From NCBI GenBank assembly GCA_003511945.1, contig DOJA01000091.1:24099-30723 (forward strand): a stretch of DNA of 6,625 nt. The letters run 5' to 3'. Origin of the DNA: Phycisphaerales bacterium (GTDB lineage: Bacteria > Planctomycetota > Phycisphaerae > Phycisphaerales > UBA1924). The position numbers were made by a program, and so were the translations under genes. Each line of letters begins with the position of its first letter. Position 1 is the first letter of the stretch. The notes under the pieces were generated by a model, which had not been told where the DNA came from, ran no database searches, and saw only the letters and a program-made list of their open reading frames with translations. Of the stretch, positions 1 to 5,948 are shown piece by piece.

Positions 1-16
1 CCCCCCCCCCCCCCCC
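1..16. repeat. Poly-C tract of at least 16 nt at the window edge
   Basis: The first 16 bases are all C, and the tract may continue outside the window. It ends 37 bases before the GTG start of the first gene, so it lies where a promoter or 5' leader would be. In some bacteria, tracts of this length upstream of surface-protein genes vary in length and switch expression. A sequencing or contig-end artefact is equally possible. Only the tract itself is certain. Confidence 0.6.
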
Positions 17-53
17 TCGTAAGTATGCTCTCGATGTCAGATGGAGTGCGCCT

Positions 54-1196
54 GTGCGGGTATTGGCCCCCATCCTTCCTTACGCCGCGGCCCTGATCGT
101 CTTCGTCATGGCAGGCCCCGCTCCCGCCCGATCCGGCACTCCCCTCACTTACGAATCCTTCGTGAAGTGGGTCGAGGATCAGCACCGGCTGGCGCAGGGC
201 TACCCCCCGATCGACGGGCTGATGATCGAGTACGAGGTCGAGTTCCACCACCGCGTCAGCGACGCGCAGATCCGGGCGCTGGTAGCGGAGGTCCGCGGCA
301 AGCCGGACCACCCCAAGCGCCATGAACTTCAGGCGCTGCTGCAGGCCCGCGAGCGCGGCCCGACCACCCGCCGGAACCGCTTCTGGAGCGGTGGGCCGGG
401 GGTGTGGCGTCGCTGCGAGGACGGATCGAACTCAGAACTACCCATGCTGGATCAAGCCATGAACAGGCAGTCTACATGGCTGTTCGGTGGGAAGCAGGTG
501 AGAATCGGTGTCCCTGATCAACCCGAAGTCGGTCAGATGTACTCGAGCCAGACAGAGTTTAGCGTCCTTATCGACATTCGGCGGATGCTGTTCCAGCCAT
601 TCCCGGCGACATGCAGCCCAGCGGTGGCGCTCGAAGATTTTCGCCCGGGGCAAGGCGGAGAGTTCACCGCTGTGGTGGGTGCTCCAGCCGATCCCGCGCG
701 ACTGCGTCTCGCAGGGCGATGGATCCCCGAGGACGCCCGGGCGGAGCTCTCAAGCGTCACCCGGATCGCGAAGGATCAATCCGACCGTCTGCACATCGCC
801 GTAATGATCGACGGCCACATGTTCGATCCCGCGATCGGTCTGTGGGTCGCGAAGGAAGTTCTCGAAGTGGACCCGGCACGAGGGTCGGAGCGCACCCTCC
901 GCTTCATCCGTGCCGAGCCCTTCGACCCTTCGATGATCGACGAGCTCACCGCCCCCCCGTCACGCGACAGGCCCGACCCGATCCGGGGCGTGCAGAACAT
1001 CGAGTCCGTCTGGGACTACTCGGGAGGCACGGTCATGATCACCGAGGGCGATGCGCCGCCCCGGCCCATGCTCGGCGCCATGCCTCGCGAGAAGGTACCC
1101 ACCGGGGCGTCCCGGTGGCAGTGGATCGGCTGGAGCAGCGCCGGCGCCATCGGCGCGGCCCTCGTCATCCTGCGCCTGCGCCGCAGCGCGGGGTGA
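54..1196 (+). CDS. Hypothetical exported protein with C-terminal membrane anchor
   Basis: I do not recognise the family of this 380-aa protein. Its start is a GTG preceded by GGAG at 43-46 with a 7-base gap. No other start codon lies in frame between it and the left edge, although the frame stays open to that edge. Residues 1-26 look like a Sec signal peptide: a hydrophobic stretch over about 3-20, then GPAPA, with cleavage likely near residue 25. The body, about 30-350, is soluble and rich in Trp, Arg and acidic residues. It has only two cysteines (C121 and C187) and probably much beta structure. Residues about 359-374 are hydrophobic and are followed by RLRRSAG, giving an exported domain held by a C-terminal anchor with a short basic cytoplasmic tail. 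The next gene starts about 29 bases downstream on the same strand, which suggests cotranscription with the cysteine-rich protein and the pseudopilin. A LolA-like or other periplasmic beta fold is possible but only a guess. Codon use is less GC-biased between about 425 and 620. Confidence 0.85.
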   Translation: MRVLAPILPYAAALIVFVMAGPAPARSGTPLTYESFVKWVEDQHRLAQGYPPIDGLMIEYEVEFHHRVSDAQIRALVAEVRGKPDHPKRHELQALLQARERGPTTRRNRFWSGGPGVWRRCEDGSNSELPMLDQAMNRQSTWLFGGKQVRIGVPDQPEVGQMYSSQTEFSVLIDIRRMLFQPFPATCSPAVALEDFRPGQGGEFTAVVGAPADPARLRLAGRWIPEDARAELSSVTRIAKDQSDRLHIAVMIDGHMFDPAIGLWVAKEVLEVDPARGSERTLRFIRAEPFDPSMIDELTAPPSRDRPDPIRGVQNIESVWDYSGGTVMITEGDAPPRPMLGAMPREKVPTGASRWQWIGWSSAGAIGAALVILRLRRSAG

Positions 1197-1225
1197 GCAG
1201 AGCAACAACCGAAGGAGCCATGACC

Positions 1226-1741
1226 ATGAGTCGATCCGTCGTCATTGAGCAGAACTCCCGTGCGGGCGCCGGGCGACGGCGCTCCCGCGGGGCCGTCGTG
1301 TTGATCGGCGCCATTGCGCTCGCCGCGATCGCAGTTGTCTCGCCCGAACTCTCCGCTCGCCAGACGGTCGGACTCTCTTGCATCGTCAACCGTGTGCCGG
1401 ACGACACATGCGATCTGAGTCGAGCCGGCGCGGTGACCCGTGACTGTCGCATTCCAGGGGATGGCCACCTGTCGTGGGATTGTCCATGGCAGCAAGTGAG
1501 TTCCGCTGAGTGTTCGATGATCGACTTCGCCAATCTCGGGCTCTCCAGCGCAAACTTTTATCAAGCTTCTTGTGTGTGGCGCATTATTGAATGCGGATCG
1601 CAGCCCGGCGAGTGCCGTCCGACCAATCCGGCTGTGAATTCTACATTCACCTACATCTGCGACCGCGCCACCGGCTCCGCCTGTCCGGGCGGGGGCGGCG
1701 GGGGTGGCGGCAGGATGGATCCGCTGCCGGAGCAGCCCTGA
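1226..1741 (+). CDS. Hypothetical secreted cysteine-rich protein with Gly8 stretch
   Basis: I do not recognise this 171-aa protein. Two ATGs lie in frame, at 1220 and 1226. AAGGAG at 1212-1217 is 8 bases from the second but only 2 from the first, so 1226 is chosen. The N-terminus is a long signal sequence: about 22 residues with a basic cluster (RRRSR, 17-21), a hydrophobic core at 23-38, and a likely cleavage site after LSA at residue 44. The basic cluster loosely recalls a Tat signal but lacks the full twin-arginine consensus. The mature part has ten cysteines (52, 62, 74, 86, 96, 116, 123, 130, 145, 153). The even number and even spread fit five disulfides in an exported domain. CPG leads into eight glycines (155-162) and a short RMDPLPEQP tail. 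The gene sits between the anchored protein upstream and the pseudopilin 6 bases downstream, suggesting a joint surface or secretion role (inference). The stretch around 1540-1600 is clearly AT-richer than neighbouring genes. Confidence 0.82.
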   Translation: MSRSVVIEQNSRAGAGRRRSRGAVVLIGAIALAAIAVVSPELSARQTVGLSCIVNRVPDDTCDLSRAGAVTRDCRIPGDGHLSWDCPWQQVSSAECSMIDFANLGLSSANFYQASCVWRIIECGSQPGECRPTNPAVNSTFTYICDRATGSACPGGGGGGGGRMDPLPEQP

Positions 1742-1747
1742 GTCGTC

Positions 1748-2461
1748 ATGAGAATGCGCGATGGCTTCACCCTCCTCGAGACCCTGATGGTCATCGCTAT
1801 CATCGCCATCCTCATCGCCACCACGCTCCCCTCCCTCCGCGCCTCCCGACTCCGCGCCGACGAGCTGATCACCCTCGGGCGTCTCCGCCAACACGCCATG
1901 GTCTTGAGCGCCTACAACGCCGAGCACCAGGGGTGGTACCCGTGGATGGGCGACCCCGCGGACCCCACGAACTCGATCGTCTCCTTCGGCAACGGCGACC
2001 TGCGCCGCTTCGGCTACTTCGACTCACGCACAATCTGGCATCACTTCCTCGCCGACGCCTATTACGAGGGCATCCACCGCCACGAGATGTTCCACGCCGC
2101 CGGGCCGCAGAGCGACCCTTCGAGTAACTTTGTGTCGATCTGGTACACCGCGTCCTTCAAGGCCGATCCCAAGTTCTGGCGCTACGAGGAGCGCACCGGC
2201 CCCGACCAGTGGCGCGTCGTGCGCGACCACGAGGTCCGCTTCCCCAGCCACAAGGGCGCGTTCAGCGCCGGCGCTTACGAGTTCGGCCTGCCCATCGAAC
2301 TCGTCGGGTTCGTCGACGCCTCCGCCCGGCGCGTCCGATCCGAGAACATCATGCCCTACTACCGCCTCGGCACCGGGCGCTGGCCCGGGTCGGATATCAC
2401 CAGCCGCGGCTTCCCGATCATCCACGCCATCGACGGCGCGCACGGACGCGACGAGCGCTGA
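1748..2461 (+). CDS. Pseudopilin / prepilin-type N-terminal cleavage-methylation protein
   Basis: This 237-aa protein has a class III prepilin leader: MRMRDG, then FTLLE and a hydrophobic helix to about residue 27. Prepilin peptidase would cut after G6 and methylate F7. E11, at mature position +5, is the residue that aligns subunits in type II secretion pseudopili and type IV pili. After the helix comes a basic stretch (RASRLR, 31-36) and a helical segment with LITLGRLRQHAMVLSAY, then a large Trp/Tyr/His-rich globular domain without cysteine. Near the C-terminus HAIDG (226-230) recalls the His...Asp-Gly tail common in planctomycete pilin-like proteins, but the spacing differs from the H-X9-DG form. 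The start at 1748 is 6 bases after the preceding stop, so translation is probably coupled. ATG 1754 is an alternative that would still leave RDG before the cleavage site. Neither has a clear ribosome binding site. The large multigene pseudopilin families of planctomycetes are often not linked to a full secretion operon, and none is seen here. The exact substrate or structure is unknown. Confidence 0.9.
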   Translation: MRMRDGFTLLETLMVIAIIAILIATTLPSLRASRLRADELITLGRLRQHAMVLSAYNAEHQGWYPWMGDPADPTNSIVSFGNGDLRRFGYFDSRTIWHHFLADAYYEGIHRHEMFHAAGPQSDPSSNFVSIWYTASFKADPKFWRYEERTGPDQWRVVRDHEVRFPSHKGAFSAGAYEFGLPIELVGFVDASARRVRSENIMPYYRLGTGRWPGSDITSRGFPIIHAIDGAHGRDER

Positions 2462-2486
2462 TCCGCCCCTCAAGTCTCGATCCCCC

Positions 2487-3518
2487 TCACCCCACCCGTT
2501 CCGCCTTCGGCCCGCGGCTCATCAGTCGCGCGATCGCGTCGATCGGGTCCGTCCCCTCGAACAGCACCGCGTGCACCGCCTGGGTGATCGGCATCTCCAC
2601 CCGGAACCGCTCCGCCAGCGCCACCACCGAGCGCGTGGTGGCCACGCCCTCGACCACGCCCGGGGCGCGCCCGAGGTACTCCGCCAGCCCTTCGCCCTTG
2701 CCCAGCGCCTCGCCGCAGGAGCGGTTGCGCCCCTCCGGGCTGAAGCAGGTGGTCGCCAGGTCGCCGATCCCCGCGAGCCCGAAGAATGTCTCGCGGCTCG
2801 CGCCCATCGCCACCCCAAGCCGCGCGATCTCCGCAAGCCCGCGGGCGAGCAGGGCGCTCTTGGCGTTGTAGCCCGCGTGCAGCCCGTCGAGGATCCCCGC
2901 CGCCAGCGCGATCACATTCTTGGTGGCGCCGGCGATCTCGACCCCGAGCGGGTCGTCCCCGGTGTAGATGCGCAGCCAGGAGGTGCTGAAGAGCGCCTGC
3001 ACCCGCCGGGCCAGGGCCTCGTCGCTGCTGGCGGCGACCATCGTCGCGGGCAGGAAGCGCCCCATCTCGGCGGCGATGGTCGGCCCGCTGAGCACCGCCA
3101 GCCCGCGCGGGGCGCGGTCGGGGTGGTCCCGGAGCACATCGGCGATCACCTGCGTCGGGCGCAGCAGGGTCCCGTTCTCGATCCCCTTGGTCACGCTGAC
3201 GACCGGGCACCGCCCCGACTCCGGCGCATGGCGCGCCAGCGCTCCCCACACGCCCCGCAGGAACTGCGTGGGCACGGCGCTGATGGCCATCGTCGCGCCC
3301 TCCAGCGCCGGAGCGCCTTCCCCCGTCACCCGCACCCGCTCAGACAGGCGCACGCCGGGCAGGCGCTCCGAGACCCGCGTCTGCGCCAGGGCCTCCATCG
3401 CCCGGGGCTCGTGGCCCCACAGCCGGACCTCATCGACCCCGGGCGCCTGGGCCAGAAGGGCCGCGCACACGAGCCCCATCTGTCCGTCGCCCACCACCGC
3501 GATGCGTTCGCTCGCCAA
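2487..3518 (-). CDS. gpsA: Glycerol-3-phosphate dehydrogenase [NAD(P)+]
   Basis: GpsA reduces dihydroxyacetone phosphate to sn-glycerol 3-phosphate with NAD(P)H in the cytoplasm, supplying the backbone for phospholipids. The 343-aa length matches the family (about 330-340). The N-terminal Rossmann fold has GDGQMG at 10-15, fitting GxGxxG. AVPTQFLR (81-88), TKGIE (110-114) and LSGPTIAAE (143-151) are the conserved core motifs. GATKNVIA carries the expected catalytic Lys at 200. GLAGIGDLATTC (247-258) and the RNR at 264-266 contribute to substrate and cofactor binding. GRNR replaces the usual SRNR. The frame extends upstream with no ATG near the fold. TTG at 3518-3516 is chosen because it lies 6 bases after AGGAG (CTCCT on the plus strand, 3525-3529) and places the Rossmann Gly motif at the normal distance. 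The gene converges on the pseudopilin gene with a 25-base gap and is divergent from the metal ATPase. It looks monocistronic and its function is near certain. Confidence 0.96.
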   Translation of the reverse strand: MASERIAVVGDGQMGLVCAALLAQAPGVDEVRLWGHEPRAMEALAQTRVSERLPGVRLSERVRVTGEGAPALEGATMAISAVPTQFLRGVWGALARHAPESGRCPVVSVTKGIENGTLLRPTQVIADVLRDHPDRAPRGLAVLSGPTIAAEMGRFLPATMVAASSDEALARRVQALFSTSWLRIYTGDDPLGVEIAGATKNVIALAAGILDGLHAGYNAKSALLARGLAEIARLGVAMGASRETFFGLAGIGDLATTCFSPEGRNRSCGEALGKGEGLAEYLGRAPGVVEGVATTRSVVALAERFRVEMPITQAVHAVLFEGTDPIDAIARLMSRGPKAERVG

Positions 3519-3641
3519 CGGGTGCTCCTGACTCCCCTCCGCCGGCGGGTTCAGAACCGCCCGCGCCTCCCCCTCGTACCGTCCACACGCCCCTAGTATA
3601 GAAGCCCCCAGGATCCTTCCCCTCCCCGCGCCGGAGCCCCA
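3519..3641. promoter_or_regulatory. Divergent gpsA / metal ATPase intergenic region with candidate -10 boxes
   Basis: This 123-base region must hold the promoters of both divergent genes. The only AT-rich island is CTAGTATAGAAG at about 3593-3604. On the minus strand it reads TATACT (3600-3595), a good -10 hexamer about 77 bases from the gpsA start. On the plus strand TAGTAT (3594-3599) or TATAGA (3597-3602) could serve the ATPase. No convincing -35 hexamer sits at the right distance on either strand. Ribosome binding sites are clear for both genes: AGGAG for gpsA, and GGAG at 3633-3636 for the ATPase. No metal-regulator operator palindrome was recognised. Confidence 0.35.
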
Positions 3642-5687
3642 ATGGCGACGCACACCCCCGTCCAGGCCGTCCCGCACGCCTCGCACGATCACGCCCACTC
3701 CCACGAGCACGGCGTGGAGTGCTGCGCGCACCACGAACTCCGGCTCGAGCGCTGGATCATCGTCTACATGATCGGCGGGACGCTGGTCTTCGTCGGCTGG
3801 GCCGCTCAGGCGATGGGGCTGGTCGAGAAGGACATCGCCCAGATCCCCACCTTCCTGGGTGCGCTCCTGCTCGGCGCGGGGCTCTTCTATTCCGCCGCCA
3901 AGGAACTCCTGCGGGGCACCTGGAGCAGCAGCACGCTGGCGGCCATCGCCATCCTCGCCGCCCTGGCCACGGGCATGTACACCACCGCCGGCGCGCTGGC
4001 GTTCATCCTGCTGGTCGCCGATCAGGCCCTGCGCCGGACCGCCTGGGGCGCCCGTCGCGCCATCGAGCAGCTCGTCCAGCTCACCCCCGATGTCGCCCGC
4101 CTCGTCACGCCCCAGGGCGAGCGTGAGGCCCCGCTCTCGGAGGTGCAGGTGGGCATGACCGTCCGCGTCCGCGCGGGCGAGAACCTGCCCGTCGACGGCG
4201 TGGTCATCAGCGGGCGCTCGATGATCAACCAGGCCAGTCTCACCGGCGAGGCGGCCCCCGTGGAGGTGCAGGAGGGCTCGCCCGCCTACGCCGGCACGAC
4301 GAACCTCACCGGCAACCTCGACCTGCGCGTGACGCAGATCGGCGCCGACACGACGATCGGCAAGGTCGCCGCACTCATCCACGCCGCCGAGTCGCAGCGC
4401 ACCCCGCGCCAGCTGCTCATCGAGCAGGTGGCGCGCTACTTCGTCCCCGTCGCCCTCGTCGTCGCCGGGCTCGTCTGGTATGTCACCAAGGATGTCGAGA
4501 CCGCCATCAGCGTGCTGGTGGTGGTGTGCCCGTCGGCCCTGCTGCTGTCGTCGCCCACCGCGATGATGGCCGCCTTCGCCGCCGCCGCCCGCCTGGGCAT
4601 CATGATCAAGCAGACCTCCTACCTCGACGCCGCGGCCAATGTCGACACCATCATCTTCGACAAGACCGGCACGCTGACCACCGGGCGCTTCGCCGTCAGC
4701 CGCCTCGCCCCCGCGCCGGGCGTGCAGGGGGCCGACCTGCTCCAGGCGGCCGCCACCGCCGAGCAGCACTCGAACCACCCGCTGGCCAAGTCCATCATGC
4801 AGACCGCCTCCGAGGCCCGCGTCGCGCCCCAGCCGACCGGCCACGCCGAGGAGGTCCACGGCCAGGGCGTCCGCTGCAAGACCGACAAGGGCGAACTCTT
4901 CGCCGGGCGCCCCTCCTGGCTCCGCAAGCTCAACCCCCGCGCCGAGGCCGAGATCGCCGCAGTCGAAGAAAAAATCGAAGGCATGACCGGCGTGCATGTC
5001 ATGCTGGGCGACCAATACCTCGGCGCCGTCGGGCTCGAAGACAAGCTGCGCTACAACGCCAAGGGCGTGATCGAGAAGGTCCGCGAGCTCGGCGCCCGCT
5101 CCATCATGCTCTTCACGGGCGACCGCTTCGCCGTCGCCAAGCGCGTGGGCGTCTCCGTCGGCGTCGATCGCCTCGAAGCCGAGTGCCTCCCGGAGGAGAA
5201 GCACGACCTCGTGCGCACCATCGTCTCCAAGGGCGGGCGAGTCCTGATGGTCGGCGACGGGATCAACGACGGTCCTTCGCTCGCCGCCGCCGATGTGGGC
5301 GTCGCGATGGGGCTCTCGGGGTCCGACATCGCGACCAACTCCGCCGGCGTCGCCCTCATGAACGACGACCTCTCCCGGGTCCCCTTCCTCATCATGCTGG
5401 CCCGACGGACCCGCGCGATCATCGCCCAGAACATCGCGGCATCGATCATCATCGCCCTCATCGGGCTGGTCACCGCCGCCACCGGGACTCTCGGGCTCAC
5501 CTTCGCCGTCTTCTATCACTTCGTGGGCGATGTCTTCGTCATTGGCAACTCGTTCCGGCTCATCCGCTTCGGCGAGGACTTCGCCGCCACCGCCAGCGAC
5601 CAGTTCGCCGCCCAGCGCGACAACCAGGGCGCCGCCGTGGCCCGGCGCGCCGCCTCCGCCTCAATCCCCCGCGCCCAGACCGCCTGA
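3642..5687 (+). CDS. Heavy-metal P1B-type ATPase with variant CPS metal site
   Basis: This 681-aa membrane pump is expected to use ATP to move a transition-metal ion out of the cytoplasm. The start ATG is 5 bases after GGAG (3633-3636). Residues 4-31 are a His-rich tail with nine His and a Cys-Cys pair. No GMxCxxC HMA domain is present. Predicted helices lie at about 37-60, 69-87, 98-112, 115-130, 267-281 and 287-311, with a last pair at 594-613 and 617-637. The actuator domain has TGEAAPVE (201-208). The phosphorylation site is D340 in DKTGTLT, the nucleotide domain has SNHPLA with H379-P380, TGD is at 492-494, and GDGINDGPS (538-546) closes the P-domain, with G in place of the usual A after IND. 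All catalytic residues are present, so it should be active. The sixth helix carries CPS (296-298) instead of CPC or SPC. The last helix has H626 and D630 in FYHFVGD, then N636 and RL, placing H626 at the position of the ZntA Asp or the His of HEGxT pumps. The metal is therefore unclear: Zn/Co/Cd is more likely than Cu (inference). Confidence 0.95.
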   Translation: MATHTPVQAVPHASHDHAHSHEHGVECCAHHELRLERWIIVYMIGGTLVFVGWAAQAMGLVEKDIAQIPTFLGALLLGAGLFYSAAKELLRGTWSSSTLAAIAILAALATGMYTTAGALAFILLVADQALRRTAWGARRAIEQLVQLTPDVARLVTPQGEREAPLSEVQVGMTVRVRAGENLPVDGVVISGRSMINQASLTGEAAPVEVQEGSPAYAGTTNLTGNLDLRVTQIGADTTIGKVAALIHAAESQRTPRQLLIEQVARYFVPVALVVAGLVWYVTKDVETAISVLVVVCPSALLLSSPTAMMAAFAAAARLGIMIKQTSYLDAAANVDTIIFDKTGTLTTGRFAVSRLAPAPGVQGADLLQAAATAEQHSNHPLAKSIMQTASEARVAPQPTGHAEEVHGQGVRCKTDKGELFAGRPSWLRKLNPRAEAEIAAVEEKIEGMTGVHVMLGDQYLGAVGLEDKLRYNAKGVIEKVRELGARSIMLFTGDRFAVAKRVGVSVGVDRLEAECLPEEKHDLVRTIVSKGGRVLMVGDGINDGPSLAAADVGVAMGLSGSDIATNSAGVALMNDDLSRVPFLIMLARRTRAIIAQNIAASIIIALIGLVTAATGTLGLTFAVFYHFVGDVFVIGNSFRLIRFGEDFAATASDQFAAQRDNQGAAVARRAASASIPRAQTA

Positions 5688-5756
5688 AGCCGCGACCGGG
5701 GCCGCGATCGTCCGTTGACGGTCCGCCGCACCTATACCCGCTCTCTCGCCGCGCCC

Positions 5757-5798
5757 AGAAAAAGCAGCCCGCGATCCAGGGGGCGGACCGCGGGCGGC
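5757..5798 (-). terminator. Intrinsic terminator, minus strand, for the FHA gene transcript
   Basis: Read on the minus strand, GCCCGCG (5795-5789) pairs with CGCGGGC (5773-5767) around a 15-base loop. The stem can be lengthened by CAG/CTG pairing across a 3-base bulge. It is followed by GC and five T (A-run at 5759-5763 on the plus strand). A GC stem plus a U-run is the classic rho-independent form. It lies about 150 bases beyond the FHA stop codon and would end that transcript. On the plus strand the stem has no following U-run, so it does not clearly serve the ATPase. Confidence 0.65.
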
Positions 5799-5838
5799 TG
5801 GAGGAGAGAGAGATTTCTGGCCGGAATCCCCACGGGCC

Positions 5839-5853
5839 ATCGGCGCTGCCGAT
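5839..5853. repeat. Small perfect inverted repeat ATCGGC-GCT-GCCGAT
   Basis: Two 6-base arms surround a 3-base spacer in the gap between the ATPase and FHA genes. It can form a short hairpin in a transcript from either strand. No T-run follows on either strand, so it is not a complete terminator. It would lie in the 3' untranslated part of the FHA transcript. Its role is unknown. The rest of 5688-5948 holds no coding potential that I trust. Confidence 0.4.
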
Positions 5854-5948
5854 CGCCACAAACTTCTACGGTTATGGGGAGCCCCGGGTTCGAAGTTTCG
5901 GGCACAATCCGGCGTGGCGCCGTCGCCCACCGCGGCGTACCAACCGCT

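Noticed and set aside
1080..1196. PEP-CTERM or similar exosortase sorting signal at the end of the first protein
   Set aside because: There is a hydrophobic helix followed by arginines, but no PEP or known variant motif before it. A plain membrane anchor explains it.
1270..1360. Tat signal on the cysteine-rich protein
   Set aside because: RRRSRG precedes the hydrophobic core but lacks the consensus hydrophobic residues after the twin arginine. A Sec signal with a long basic region is simpler, and disulfides would favour folding after export.
2462..2486. Terminator between the convergent pseudopilin and gpsA genes
   Set aside because: The gap is only 25 bases and shows no stem with a T-run on either strand.
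2130..3596. A 488-codon plus-strand open frame across the pseudopilin end and antisense to gpsA
   Set aside because: It overlaps two firmly identified genes, has Pro/Arg/Ser-rich low-complexity content and no family motif.
4966..4980. Six-A run in the ATPase gene as a programmed frameshift or slippage site, in analogy with copA
   Set aside because: The reading frame (GAA GAA AAA ATC) does not make a canonical -1 heptamer, no downstream structure is evident, and truncation here, after the phosphorylation site, gives no sensible domain product.
2487..5519. A 1010-codon open frame on the minus strand that covers gpsA and continues antisense through most of the metal ATPase
   Set aside because: Only the gpsA part has a recognisable fold. 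Beyond the TTG the translation is a low-complexity Gly/Asp/Glu/Ala-rich product opposite a GC-rich gene, as expected of antisense frames when stop codons are rare.
5715..5738. TTGACG and TATACC as a plus-strand promoter after the ATPase gene
   Set aside because: The spacing is only 12 bases, and no plus-strand gene follows.
5880..5905. GGGTTCGAA resembling a tRNA T-arm
   Set aside because: No acceptor, D or anticodon arm can be built around it, and the pairing after the loop fails.
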